Part shown: positions 54,723-62,552 of the stretch, piece by piece
Position numbering within the stretch: the stretch's first letter is position 1
How the letters are laid out: the number at the start of each line of letters is the position of its first letter
Assembly: GCF_001541315.1 (NCBI RefSeq)
Contig: NZ_LMVK01000015.1
Coordinates: forward strand, 19,224 to 83,223
Reading direction: 5' to 3'
Source: Agrobacterium tumefaciens str. B6
GTDB taxonomy: Bacteria > Pseudomonadota > Alphaproteobacteria > Rhizobiales > Rhizobiaceae
Length of the DNA: 64,000 bases
Notes under the pieces: generated by a model
Databases searched by the model: none
What the model was told of the DNA's origin: nothing
Seen by the model: only the letters and a program-made list of their open reading frames with translations
Program-made: the position numbers and the translations under genes

Positions 54723-55403
54723 TCAGCCGGTAACAGTGTCAGTTGCCGGCGTATCCTGCTGCGGCCATCGCTGTAGTGCTTCACGGCCGGCCTGGGTCAA
54801 ACCATAGACTCCTCGGTCCTGCCGTTCGAACCAGCCGTAAACATTCGAAAGCAGGATCTTCCCGGCATCAGGTACGCTGGATCCGACTTCACGCACCCGC
54901 ATCGGCCCTGATGCCAGCGCCAGGGCACAGCCGAGCGCCTGCTGGCGGTACGCGGTCATGATCGGCGCGCGCGTGCTGCCACCTGCCGTCGGATCGCCGC
55001 GTCGCCTCTGATGTTCGCGCATCAGCCGCGACCGCCGTTTCGGATTGGTTCGCGGCATCGGTGATATGGAACCAACGATCACGCTGACCTCACCGGTATC
55101 GGAGATGCCGAGCATGCCGATCCCGAGCCTGCGGCAAAGATCGCGGTAACGTCTGTCGGCCTCGCGGCCTTTGCCCCTGGCTGAAACCCGAGCCGCGATC
55201 CAGACCTCGTCCGCAATGGCTGCGCGATCGACAGCCTGCAAGATGAGTTCCAGATTGAAGCTCAGTTTCAGCTCGCAAATCACGACGACAGGCGGATCGT
55301 CATCGCTCAGGCCGACGAGGTCGCAACCGCCAACTTCGCCCTTGACGGTGTAACCCGCCTTTTCGAGAAAGCCCTTGATGGGCAGATAAAGCGACGTTTC
55401 CAT
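54723..55403 (-). CDS. DUF2161-family protein (putative PDDEXK-type nuclease fold)
   Basis: A 226-residue protein: METSLYLPIKGFLEKAGYTVKGEVGGCDLVGL and PPVVVICELKLSFNLELILQAVDRA show the D...ExK pattern of restriction-endonuclease-like folds, followed by VWIAARVSARG and LCRRLGIGMLGI. The C-terminal part looks like a winged helix (GKILLSNVYGWFERQDRGVYGLTQAGREALQRW). Function is unknown; DNA or RNA processing is plausible only from the fold. Confidence 0.78.
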   Translation of the reverse strand: METSLYLPIKGFLEKAGYTVKGEVGGCDLVGLSDDDPPVVVICELKLSFNLELILQAVDRAAIADEVWIAARVSARGKGREADRRYRDLCRRLGIGMLGISDTGEVSVIVGSISPMPRTNPKRRSRLMREHQRRRGDPTAGGSTRAPIMTAYRQQALGCALALASGPMRVREVGSSVPDAGKILLSNVYGWFERQDRGVYGLTQAGREALQRWPQQDTPATDTVTG

Positions 55404-55511
55404 GTGCCTGCAGGTTCAAGTGAAGTTCCCCCCAGATACATCGATCCACCTGCACAGGACAACCTTTATAGCCGCTGGCGCGCTCGGTTACAGATTGTCG
55501 GCTACCTGTCG

Positions 55512-56795
55512 TCAGGCCTGATCCAGGGCGAGGGTCAGGTCGGCGACAAGATCATCGGGATGTTCGATGCCGATTGACAGCCGGATCGTGGAATCCAGCA
55601 CACCGATGCGCTGGCGGACATCGGCAGGAACACCCGAATGCGTCATCGTCGCGGGGTGAGAAGCAAGAGACTCCGTACCGCCGAGGCTTACCGCAAGTTT
55701 GAATATGTTGAGCGCATTGAGGAATTTGAAAGAGGCAGCCTGCCCGCCGACGATGTCGAACGAGAAGGTCGATCCCGCACCGGAGCATTGTGCGGCAAAC
55801 ACCTTGCCAACCGCGGATGCCGGATCGCTGAACGGCAGGTAATGGATTTTTTCGACCTTGGGATGCGCGTTCAGGAATTCCGCCACGACCTTTGCGTTGC
55901 TGTTCGCCCGCTCCATCCGGATTTGCAGCGTCTCAAGGGAACGTCCGAGCATCCAGCATGAATGCGGATCGAGCTGCGTGCCGATTGCCCCACGCAATGC
56001 CTTCACCTGCTTCATGACATCCTTGCGGCCGAGCGCTGCCCCGGCAATGAGGTCGGAATGCCCGCCAACGTACTTCGTCAGTGAATAGAGCGAGATATCG
56101 GCGCCATGCTCGATGGGCCGCTGGAATACGGGCCCAAGAAGCGTATTGTCGCAGGCGATGATCGGCCTGTGCCCCTGCTTTTCGCCGATAACATCGGCAA
56201 CCCGGCCTATCATCGCGACGTCGACAATGCTGTTTGTCGGGTTGGCCGGGGTCTCGATGAGGATGACAGACACCCTCCCCTTCGCCATCGCCTCCTCTGC
56301 AGCTGATATCACCGAGGTCTCGCTGACACCGTCGGCGAAACCCACTGCCGAGACGCCGAAATTATGGAAGGTCTTCGCCAGCAGCGTCTCCGTGCCGCCA
56401 TACAGGGGCTGGGAGTGGAGCACGGTGTCACCCGGCCGGACGAAGGCGAAAAGCGTCGTCGAAATGGCGGACATGCCCGAGGAGAAGAGAGCGCAGCTCT
56501 CCGTCCGTTCGTAAACGGCAAGACGATCCTCGACAATCTCGCTGTTCGGATGGTTGAAACGCGAATAGACGAGGCCTGCGCCCCTGCCCTCCGGCGGCTC
56601 CTTGCGCCCGGAGACGTAGTCGAAGAAGTCGCGCCCGTCCTCTGCCGATTTGAAGACGAAGGTCGATGTCAGGAACACGGGAGGCTTTACGGCGCCCTCC
56701 GACAATTCTGGATCATACCCATAATTGAGCATCTGGGTTTCAGGATGGAGAGCGTGGTTGCCGATATGGGTTTTGGATGGATGCGGCGCGGTCAT
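55512..56795 (-). CDS. Cys/Met-metabolism PLP enzyme (cystathionine gamma-synthase / methionine gamma-lyase family)
   Basis: A 427-residue PLP enzyme. The Schiff-base lysine is Lys241 in [51 protein letters not shown] and [13 protein letters not shown] are the family motifs. It carries a longer N-terminus and a [19 protein letters not shown] insert found in a rhizobial subgroup of uncertain substrate; methionine or a related thioether is likely. The divergent Lrp/AsnC gene 123 bases away indicates amino-acid-responsive control. Confidence 0.87.
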   Translation of the reverse strand: MTAPHPSKTHIGNHALHPETQMLNYGYDPELSEGAVKPPVFLTSTFVFKSAEDGRDFFDYVSGRKEPPEGRGAGLVYSRFNHPNSEIVEDRLAVYERTESCALFSSGMSAISTTLFAFVRPGDTVLHSQPLYGGTETLLAKTFHNFGVSAVGFADGVSETSVISAAEEAMAKGRVSVILIETPANPTNSIVDVAMIGRVADVIGEKQGHRPIIACDNTLLGPVFQRPIEHGADISLYSLTKYVGGHSDLIAGAALGRKDVMKQVKALRGAIGTQLDPHSCWMLGRSLETLQIRMERANSNAKVVAEFLNAHPKVEKIHYLPFSDPASAVGKVFAAQCSGAGSTFSFDIVGGQAASFKFLNALNIFKLAVSLGGTESLASHPATMTHSGVPADVRQRIGVLDSTIRLSIGIEHPDDLVADLTLALDQA

Positions 56796-56891
56796 TTCCG
56801 ATGATCCCTCAGCTGGCGTTGAATTACCTGCAGATTACACGCAGTGAAACCAAAATATCTTGCATTCTGAAGCGTCGGGCTATCTCATTAA

Positions 56892-56903
56892 GCAATATAT
56901 TGC
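56892..56903. promoter_or_regulatory. Lrp-type palindrome between PLP lyase and Lrp genes
   Basis: GCAATATATTGC is a perfect AT-centred 12-base palindrome, similar to operators of Lrp/AsnC regulators in related genera. It lies 15 bases before the lrp-like start and in the only gap shared with the divergent lyase. Confidence 0.55.
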
Positions 56904-56918
56904 GGAGAATGGTCATTT

Positions 56919-57377
56919 ATGTCGCAGAAAATTGCAGACCCGATCGACAGCAGGATACTCAAGGAACTGTCTGCCGATGCGCGGATCACGAACAACGAAC
57001 TTGCCGAGCGGGTCGGACTGTCGGCATCGGCGTGCCTGCGACGGCTTCGACGCCTGGAAGAGATAGGCGCGATCAAAGGATATTCCGCAATCATCGATCC
57101 GGCAATCGAGGGGTGGACGATGACCGCCCTTGCCTCCATCCGCCTCAGCCGTCAGCACGATGACGAAATCCGCATGTTCGAGGCGGCCGTTCTTGACTGG
57201 GACGAGGTTCTCGAATGTCATCTCGTCACGGGTCCGAGGGATTACATGCTCAAGGTCATGTGCGGTGGGCTGGAGGATTACGAGCGCTTCATCAAGGACA
57301 AGATTGCAAAGCTGAAATGCGTCGACACCATCGAGACCAGCTTCGTCATGAACACGATCAAGGCGCGGCGCATCTGA
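56919..57377 (+). CDS. Lrp/AsnC-family transcriptional regulator
   Basis: A 152-residue regulator with an N-terminal helix-turn-helix (IDSRILKELSADARITNNELAERVGLSASACLRRLRRLEEIGAI) and a C-terminal RAM ligand-binding domain (VLECHLVTGPRDYMLKVMCGGLEDYERFIKDKI). It is divergent from the Cys/Met PLP lyase and almost certainly controls it in response to the substrate amino acid. Convergent with the dihydroxyacetone kinase gene 77 bases on. Confidence 0.92.
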   Translation: MSQKIADPIDSRILKELSADARITNNELAERVGLSASACLRRLRRLEEIGAIKGYSAIIDPAIEGWTMTALASIRLSRQHDDEIRMFEAAVLDWDEVLECHLVTGPRDYMLKVMCGGLEDYERFIKDKIAKLKCVDTIETSFVMNTIKARRI

Positions 57378-57454
57378 GCTTCAAGGCCGGCGGAGCCGGC
57401 GCAAGATATTCACGGGCGTCCGGCCGACGGCATGGCTGTTCCGGCCCACTCTCA

Positions 57455-59149
57455 TCAGCGCTCATCGTTCCTGATTGCTTCAAGCCAGATACTGACGGCG
57501 ACCGCTCCCGCATCGAGATGTCCGACAGCCCGCTCGCCAAGATAGCTCGCGCGCCCGAGCCTCGGCTTCATGGAGGCCGTTGCCTCGGCGCCGGCAACGC
57601 CTGCCGCCACCGCGGATCGCCAGGCTTCCGCGGCCGAAGCTCCACCTGCGAGTTTATCCCGGAAGGTTTCTGCCGCCGGATGAAGCGCATCTATCATCGT
57701 GCGGTCCCCCGGCTTCGCACCACCGAGTTCAGACACCGCGGCAACGGCGGCAACGAATGCTTCCGCCATCTGCTGGGCCGTCGGCTTTTCGATGCCGGCA
57801 AGATGGCGCGAGGCGCGCATCAGGCCCGTGGCGTAAAAGGGGCCAGAGCTTCCGCCGATTGCCTTGCGCATCGCGTTTGCCATCGCCATCAATCCTCCGG
57901 AGACATCTGCGAAGCTCTCCATGGGCAGCGCCAGGATTGCTTCGGCGCCCCGCACCATGCTTGTTCCGAGGTCACCGTCGCCCGTAACACTGTCCAGCTG
58001 CGTCAATTTGGGCTCCGCGGCGATCAGGGCTCCGGCAACCAGTTCTGCGGCGGCACGCAATCGCTCACCGGCTGCCGTTATCGTGTTTTCCGCAGTCGCG
58101 CTCTTCTCGACGCCTGCCGAAGGCAGGACCCGCATGCGGTTCACCGCACCGCCGCGCGGCCATGCACCGGCATCGGTTGGCGCATCCATGAGGCTCAGCG
58201 TTGCATCGTCCACATGCATGACCGACAGGGAAAAGCCCGGCATGTCGAGAGCGGAGAGGAAGGTGCCTGCCCAGGCCCGCTCGACCACGACGCCCTTCGC
58301 CTCCAGGCGTGCGACCGCTGATCGCGCCACGATCGCAAGCTCCATCGGCGGCGTTGATCCCAGTCCGTTGACCAGAAGCGTCACCCGGTCTCCGCTCTTC
58401 AGCCTGCCATCGGCTTCGATCGTTTCGAGGACCAGCTTCACAAGCTCGTCCGCCGATGCGACAGGCATCCGCCGCACGCCCTGCTCGCCATGGATTCCAA
58501 GCCCGACCTCGATTTCAGCTTCGCCAAGGACGAAGCCCGGCCTGCCGACAGCAGGGAGGGTGCAGGAGCCCAGCGATACTCCCATGGAGGACAATTTTTC
58601 GGTGGCTTCCCGGGCGATCCGGGCCACCTCCTGAAGGGGAAGTCCCTGCTCCGCGGCAGCGCCCGCGACTTTGTGAACAAGCACCGTACCCGCAATACCC
58701 CGGCGGCGATCCGCCGGAACCGTGTCCTTCAGCGCGACATCATCGGCGACGACCACAATCTCGACCGGAATTCCTTCAGCCCTTGCCAGCTCGGCCGCCA
58801 ATCCGAAATTCAGCCGGTCGCCCGTATAGTTCTTGACGATAACCAGAGCGCCGGCGGGACCGGCTGCAGCCTTGATACCGGCAAGAACCGCATCGGTGCT
58901 GGGCGAAGTGAAGACATCGCCTGCCACCGCCACGGTCAGCATGCCCGCACCGACATAGCCGGCATGGGCTGGCTCGTGTCCACTGCCTCCACCCGACAGG
59001 ACCGCCACCTTCCGCTTTTCCGTTTCCGGAAGACCAGACCGGATCACAACATTCTCATCTGCTAGCAGGACCGTCGCAGGGCTAAGCGCCACCACCCCTT
59101 CAAGCATGTCCCGCACAACGGTGGCTGGATCGTTGATGAGCTTCTTCAT
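57455..59149 (-). CDS. Dihydroxyacetone kinase, fused DhaK-DhaL
   Basis: A 564-residue ATP-dependent kinase. The DhaK half has SGGGSGHEPAHAGYVGAGML, TSPSTDAVLAGIKA and the substrate-binding His220 in VGLGIHGEQG. The DhaL half starts near residue 365 and has the metal-binding aspartates in DSVTGDGDLGTSM and the closing GASYLGERA-type RASYLGERAVGHLDAGA. It phosphorylates dihydroxyacetone, or another short ketose/aldose, to the glycolytic or tetritol phosphate. No PTS partner genes adjoin it. It could take up triose made by the glycerol-phosphate route at 11-15 kb, but the two are 40 kb apart. Confidence 0.9.
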   Translation of the reverse strand: MKKLINDPATVVRDMLEGVVALSPATVLLADENVVIRSGLPETEKRKVAVLSGGGSGHEPAHAGYVGAGMLTVAVAGDVFTSPSTDAVLAGIKAAAGPAGALVIVKNYTGDRLNFGLAAELARAEGIPVEIVVVADDVALKDTVPADRRRGIAGTVLVHKVAGAAAEQGLPLQEVARIAREATEKLSSMGVSLGSCTLPAVGRPGFVLGEAEIEVGLGIHGEQGVRRMPVASADELVKLVLETIEADGRLKSGDRVTLLVNGLGSTPPMELAIVARSAVARLEAKGVVVERAWAGTFLSALDMPGFSLSVMHVDDATLSLMDAPTDAGAWPRGGAVNRMRVLPSAGVEKSATAENTITAAGERLRAAAELVAGALIAAEPKLTQLDSVTGDGDLGTSMVRGAEAILALPMESFADVSGGLMAMANAMRKAIGGSSGPFYATGLMRASRHLAGIEKPTAQQMAEAFVAAVAAVSELGGAKPGDRTMIDALHPAAETFRDKLAGGASAAEAWRSAVAAGVAGAEATASMKPRLGRASYLGERAVGHLDAGAVAVSIWLEAIRNDER

Positions 59150-59275
59150 GCCTTACTCCTCGATGCAGTTCTCAACTGACGGTGGACGCAAACGCGCCCT
59201 GCTGATCGTGAACAAGCACGATCTCCCGGCCAATTTCAAGTTCCGGGCATTCGAAACGCAGGTACATTTCCGCCA

Positions 59276-59303
59276 TTGCCTCTCGCGGCGGACGCGCTAT
59301 CAT
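59276..59303 (+). promoter_or_regulatory. Sigma-70-like promoter of the small unknown gene
   Basis: TTGCCT, 16 bases, TATCAT, placed 40 bases before the GTG start at 59344. Confidence 0.4.
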
Positions 59304-59343
59304 GATTGTGCTGTGGGGCGGTAAGCTTTGGGAGGAGCGATAC

Positions 59344-59715
59344 GTGAGACGGATGTGGCCAGACGAATTTGCCTTTCTGCTTGATGGTGCGGAAGAGGTT
59401 GACCTGCATGTTCCACCGGCGGCAAGCGACGATGGCTCGCCTGGAAAAGCCACCTCCAGAAAAGCCTTGAAAGTCCGGATCAGCCAAGAGGATTTTGAGA
59501 AGATCTGGAGCCTGGCAGAGGCTCGCTATCGGCTGAATGGTAGCTTCTCGGGCAAGGCGATCACGCTGATTACCAACAACCCCCACTATCAGAAATGGCA
59601 TCCCTCCGACGGCGGCAGCGTCGAGAGCGTCTCCGATAGTGGTCAGAAATACACGACGCGCTATGTGATCGTGCACTTTCTCCTGGATGATGTCAGCGAA
59701 CCTGTCGAAGCCTGA
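59344..59715 (+). CDS. Small protein of unknown function
   Basis: A 123-residue cytoplasmic protein that I do not recognise. It begins RRMWPDEFAFLLDGAEEVDLHVPP and continues KALKVRISQEDFEKIWSLAEARYRLNGSFSGKAITLITNNPHYQKW, ending with YVIVHFLLDD. It is soluble, mixed alpha/beta by appearance, without repeats. GTG 59344 is chosen because GGGAGGAG lies five bases upstream and a promoter fits; an ATG 14 codons earlier lies inside that promoter. The opposite strand has a longer open frame (59236-59871), but the ribosome site and codon pattern favour the + strand. Confidence 0.55.
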   Translation: MRRMWPDEFAFLLDGAEEVDLHVPPAASDDGSPGKATSRKALKVRISQEDFEKIWSLAEARYRLNGSFSGKAITLITNNPHYQKWHPSDGGSVESVSDSGQKYTTRYVIVHFLLDDVSEPVEA

Positions 59716-59825
59716 AGTCCTCGGAGTCGGAGGAGCCACCGCCAATGTGTTATTATGGCGCACCGGATGATAGTCCTCGGCTATTGTTGAATAGCGTGGC
59801 GTAAATCTTCCGTTGACAACAAAAG

Positions 59826-59844
59826 AGCCCGCATGAAGCGGGCT
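59826..59844 (-). terminator. Rho-independent terminator next to a displaced tRNA 3' end
   Basis: On the minus strand AGCCCGC-TTCAT-GCGGGCT is followed by CTTTTGTT. It comes directly after CCCGCAACCAAATT, i.e. the sequence of a tRNA-fMet 3' end with CCA, which is the normal position of a tRNA terminator although no complete tRNA is present. Confidence 0.6.
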
Positions 59845-59846
59845 AA

Positions 59847-59858
59847 TTTGGTTGCGGG
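59847..59858. repeat. Direct repeat of the tRNA-fMet 3' end (candidate att site)
   Basis: TTTGGTTGCGGG, identical and in the same orientation to 62541-62552, where it forms the acceptor end of tRNA-fMet. The two copies bound 2.7 kb of accessory DNA. Confidence 0.5.
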
Positions 59859-59997
59859 GGCCTGCTTTCATCTTTATTTGCGATCATCGCAACCGCCCCA
59901 TTCTTTACTAAAATCTCTTACGGGCGGCGGCAAAATCGGCCTATTTCGTACGGCAGCGTAGGAACCTGGCGATAAATATTCACGGAAAGAAACCAGT

Positions 59998-60180
59998 TTA
60001 GACGCTTACTCGTAGCCACCGTCTGGCACTTACAACGACGGCTATGGCAACATCAGGAGCCGATTGTTTATCGGCAGCGCGTTCTCGTTCCCAAGGCGCT
60101 GGCCGATTTATCAGTTCGACCATCCCGGGAACCGATGCAGCCGGTTCAGATAAAGACAAATCCGAAAAACCCTCGGGCAT
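59998..60180 (-). CDS. Small hypothetical ORF in the accessory region
   Basis: A 60-residue frame starting MPEGFSDLSLSEPAASVPGM after a good GGGAGGTG ribosome site. It is acidic at first and ends with a short hydrophobic segment (DVAIAVVVSARRW). I recognise no family. Its only support is the ribosome site, and it lies amid degenerate sequence. Confidence 0.3.
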   Translation of the reverse strand: MPEGFSDLSLSEPAASVPGMVELINRPAPWERERAADKQSAPDVAIAVVVSARRWLRVSV

Positions 60181-60234
60181 CACCTCCCTTTAGATCCCCG
60201 ATCATCTCGCCCAACCCCGCCATGGGGAATTGCC

Positions 60235-60600
60235 TCAGTGTTGGTATGAGCTCATCGGAATCAGAGCCCTCGGGGGACTGGCAAAAATACGCACAAGCTC
60301 ACCCGTCGTATCGCGGCCCGATGTCAGCGAGACACTGCCGGCGACGGTGATCGACGCATTCGTCAGTGTCTCATCATAGCCTTTCGACTTGCCGATACCG
60401 CAGGCCTTACCGACACAACCGTCCTGGGAATCGACGGTGCGGGTGTAGCGCTGGTTTCGTTGATCAGTTAGCCAGATCGATGTCGCCTGCCGATGCAAGC
60501 GTGCCGCCCCGGTTCAGGAGATCGCCATCGGTTGCCATGAACAGAGTGCCTGCCGAAATCAGGCCGCCATCCCCACGTCCGCCGGCAAGTGCACGGCGGG
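60235..60600 (-). pseudogene. Filamentous-haemagglutinin / CdiA-like adhesin fragment
   Basis: Minus-strand pieces read GGLISAGTLFMATDGDLLNR and GGTLASAGDIDLAN, then a stop, then YDETLTNASITVAGSVSLTSGRDT in a shifted frame. These are the repeat patterns of large two-partner-secretion exoproteins (FhaB/CdiA). Only about 110 codons remain, with an internal TGA/frame change and no signal or transport domain. It abuts the truncated parE without a gap, so it is debris from a deletion or recombination. Confidence 0.6.
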
Positions 60601-60780
60601 CACCGCAAGCTTCTGCGGGAGCTTACGCCATATCGCCCTATCATCGCACAACCGCTGCAAATGGGCGTGCAGGCCGGTGATGTAAGTCACCGCCTGCTTC
60701 TCGCCCCACGCCTCAACAGTGTCGTGCCAAATCTTATCCTGAGCGGCATCCGCTCGGGGGAAAAAACGATACCCGACCAT
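60559..60780 (-). pseudogene. parE: ParE/RelE-type toxin, 3' end replaced
   Basis: The first 57 residues or so (YRFFPRADAAQDKIWHDTVEAWGEKQAVTYITGLHAHLQRLCDDRAIWRKLPQKL) are a normal ParE N-terminus. After KLAVPA the frame runs out of family sequence and stops at residue 73; complete toxins are near 100 residues and end with the conserved beta-strands and Arg. The replaced part coincides with the haemagglutinin fragment. The toxin is therefore very likely inactive, leaving its antitoxin orphaned. Confidence 0.65.
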
Positions 60781-60781
60781 A

Positions 60782-61033
60782 CTAGCGGCGCTGGTTTCGG
60801 CGGATTACATCCTCGGCCGTAACGGTGACGAATTCACTGTCATCGGCGCGCATGGCAGGGGCCAGCTCTTTTTGCAATTCGTCCCATGCTTCAGTACGGC
60901 TCTGCAAATCGTGACGGATCAAGGCGCGAATATACTCGCTGGCATTTTCATAGAGGCCATCCTCGCCAATTTGCTGCTGAATATGGGCCTGCAATTGCCC
61001 GCCCACCTTCACATGAATGCTTCCCGATGCCAT
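60782..61033 (-). CDS. parD: ParD-type antitoxin (first, orphaned)
   Basis: An 83-residue ribbon-helix-helix antitoxin: SGSIHVKVGGQLQAHIQQQIGEDGLYENASEYIRALIRHDLQSR, then an acidic tail that normally wraps the toxin. AAAGGA precedes ATG 61033. The toxin start lies one base beyond its stop, the standard order. It would bind DNA and its toxin; here the toxin gene is truncated. Confidence 0.85.
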   Translation of the reverse strand: MASGSIHVKVGGQLQAHIQQQIGEDGLYENASEYIRALIRHDLQSRTEAWDELQKELAPAMRADDSEFVTVTAEDVIRRNQRR

Positions 61034-61106
61034 CGGCGTATCCTTTCGTTCTTCTTCTATTGTGGGGAGCGTAGCACATATTGTCAATATTCATCACCGC
61101 CCCCCC

Positions 61107-61751
61107 TTACGGGAGCGCGGCGTGAACCCGCAAGCTGGCAGTCATATGGTGATGCTTCTCCAACTCAACGCCAAGAAAATCACGTCCGCAACGCCGCGCT
61201 GCAACGAGGGTGCTTCCCGACCCGCAAAACGGGTCAAGAACGAGGTCACCCGGCCGGGTGAGCGAGCGAATGATCTGTTCCAGCGGACGCAATGGCTTTT
61301 GGGTCGGATGCATCCGGTTGCCGGTGTAATCCCATGGCAAGGTGTCCGTCATCGGATGGGCTGGCCGAGCGGCATCGCCTTTTGCAAGCACATAAGCCTG
61401 CTCATGGGTATGTTGCAAAAACCGTCGAGAGGAAGCGTAGGGCTTCACAAACACCAGATGACCGACGACACGCAAGCCGGCATCCCGCCAAGCGTCCATG
61501 AATGTATCGACATGGTTCCAGCCGTAAAAACTGACCGCGAACCCTCCGGGTTTGAGGACCCGATGCATTTCAGCAAACGCGGGTTTCATCCACGTGGCAT
61601 TGTTGTCGTTGGCAACCGTGCGGCCATGACGGTCACGGTAGCGGACAAGATACGGAGGGTCGGTCAGGATGAAATCCACCGACCCGCCCGGCAGGCGCTG
61701 CATCAGGGAGATGCAGTCGCCGTAGAGGACAGTATTGCGAACGGGGCGCAT
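61107..61751 (-). CDS. DNA adenine-N6 methyltransferase (beta-class order)
   Basis: A 214-residue methyltransferase. The catalytic DPPY lies at residues 31-34 and the AdoMet-binding DPFCGSGST near residue 180, so the motif order is that of beta-class enzymes such as CcrM, without the extra target-recognition length. MHPTQKPLRPLEQIIR is motif X-like. No restriction partner is near. Small solitary methylases of this kind are typical cargo of rhizobial plasmids and integrative elements. Its ATG overlaps the stop of the preceding small gene (TAATG). Confidence 0.87.
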   Translation of the reverse strand: MRPVRNTVLYGDCISLMQRLPGGSVDFILTDPPYLVRYRDRHGRTVANDNNATWMKPAFAEMHRVLKPGGFAVSFYGWNHVDTFMDAWRDAGLRVVGHLVFVKPYASSRRFLQHTHEQAYVLAKGDAARPAHPMTDTLPWDYTGNRMHPTQKPLRPLEQIIRSLTRPGDLVLDPFCGSGSTLVAARRCGRDFLGVELEKHHHMTASLRVHAALP

Positions 61752-61950
61752 TACGCGTCGTCCCGTTCGGTTTTGGGCTTGCGAATGGTCAGGCGGCCAT
61801 TGAGCGGCACGGCTGCAAGCGTGATGTTGAACCCGTCGTCGTCGCTGTGGGACCAGCCCGCGCCTATTTTCGTCCAGTGGGCTTTGTCGCCCTCGCCTTC
61901 GACAACGTAAACGGCGTAGTCGGGTTTGCTTTTTTTTGGGTCGGTTTCAT
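61751..61950 (-). pseudogene. Small conserved-looking gene interrupted at an A8 tract
   Basis: ATG 61950 with GGGAG ribosome site starts MKPTQKK; eight consecutive A (minus strand) then put the rest (SKPDYAVYVVEGEGDKAHW, WTKIGAGWSHSDDDGF, RLTIRKPKTERDDA) in the -1 frame. One extra A, or a -1 slip on A-AAA-AAA, restores a 66-residue protein ending at the methyltransferase start. No start codon exists in the downstream frame. The tight coupling to the methylase suggests the intact protein is wanted. Function is unknown; it is soluble and basic at the end. Confidence 0.6.
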
Positions 61951-62203
61951 GATCGGTTCTCCCGTTGGTTATCCGGCTGCGCCTATCGCGGCCGGTCGGG
62001 GGATTTTTGCGACCGCGATTCTGAGCCGAAGGCGACCGCAGGCAACGGCAACACGGGAGCGCAGCGAATGGAGCGGGCAGCCGATTGCCGGCGGCAGAAA
62101 CCGGGCGCACACCCGACCGTTCCGGCCGTGTGTGCGCGAACGGTAGCGGAGAACGACAGAAAAGCTGAGCCAAAGAAAGCACGCCAGCTTGCACGATCGG
62201 CAC

Positions 62204-62526
62204 GAAATCAGGGGCACTCGCCTATGGACCGCACAATGAGCGGCCCGCTGCGTGGGCGCCCTCATCACCTGCATCCGGTCATTATATGGGTAGTATCGTT
62301 GGGAGGAGCGCGAACGGCATGAGCCTCGCGATCGGTGGCATCCTGCTCTTTGCGTTGCCGCTCGTGCTGCCGAGTTATCTCGGCGCGGTCTGTCTATCAT
62401 AATACCAACGCGACCGCGCTGCGCGCGGTTTGCAAGGAAATCCCTGCGCACGCTCGCGCCATAGGCAACATAAAAAGCCCGTTGCCGGGTACAGTAGAAA
62501 CGATGACGATGAAGGGCAAAGAACTC
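62204..62526. other. Gap between tRNA-fMet and the methyltransferase genes
   Basis: No sizeable gene is supported on either strand. The + strand has two overlapping tiny frames (62224-62322 and 62319-62402), and a GC-rich segment at 61960-62160 that reads open on both strands without family similarity that I can see. Confidence 0.4.
62319..62402 (+). CDS. Possible 27-residue hydrophobic peptide
   Basis: ATG with GGGAGGAG ten bases upstream encodes a peptide with one membrane-like span (LAIGGILLFALPLVLPSYLGA) and a terminal Cys-Leu-Ser. Its start overlaps the stop of a 32-codon frame from 62224 (ATGA). Small hydrophobic peptides of this shape occur in toxin-antitoxin and lysis contexts, but nothing here proves expression. 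Confidence 0.3.
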   Translation: MSLAIGGILLFALPLVLPSYLGAVCLS

Positions 62527-62542
62527 AACGCCATCAGGCGTT
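62527..62542 (-). terminator. Hairpin after tRNA-fMet
   Basis: On the minus strand AACGCC-TGAT-GGCGTT begins one base beyond the CCA end of the tRNA; GAGTTCTTT follows. It is a short stem with a weak T tract. Confidence 0.45.
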
Positions 62543-62552
62543 TGGTTGCGGG
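62541..62552. repeat. tRNA-fMet 3' end, partner of the repeat at 59847
   Basis: TTTGGTTGCGGG: the acceptor strand, CCA and two following bases of tRNA-fMet in reverse complement. Identical 12 bases recur at 59847-59858. Confidence 0.5.

Larger units (their letters stand above)
59716..59997. other. Junction region without recognised gene
   Basis: Contains the hairpin at 59826-59844 and the tRNA-3'-end copy at 59847-59858. A GGTTGCG/CGCAACC inverted repeat (59850-59856 and 59888-59894) follows it. No coding frame has support; this is probably the outer boundary of the mobile region. Confidence 0.5.

Noticed and set aside
56796..56918. SAM-II-type riboswitch before the Cys/Met PLP enzyme
   Set aside because: The leader is short and I could not find the conserved SAM-II loop or pseudoknot pattern; an Lrp-type operator explains regulation better.
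59236..59871. A 211-codon minus frame opposite the small unknown gene at 59344
   Set aside because: It runs through the terminator hairpin and the tRNA-end repeat and has no ribosome site, whereas the + frame has GGGAGGAG and a promoter.
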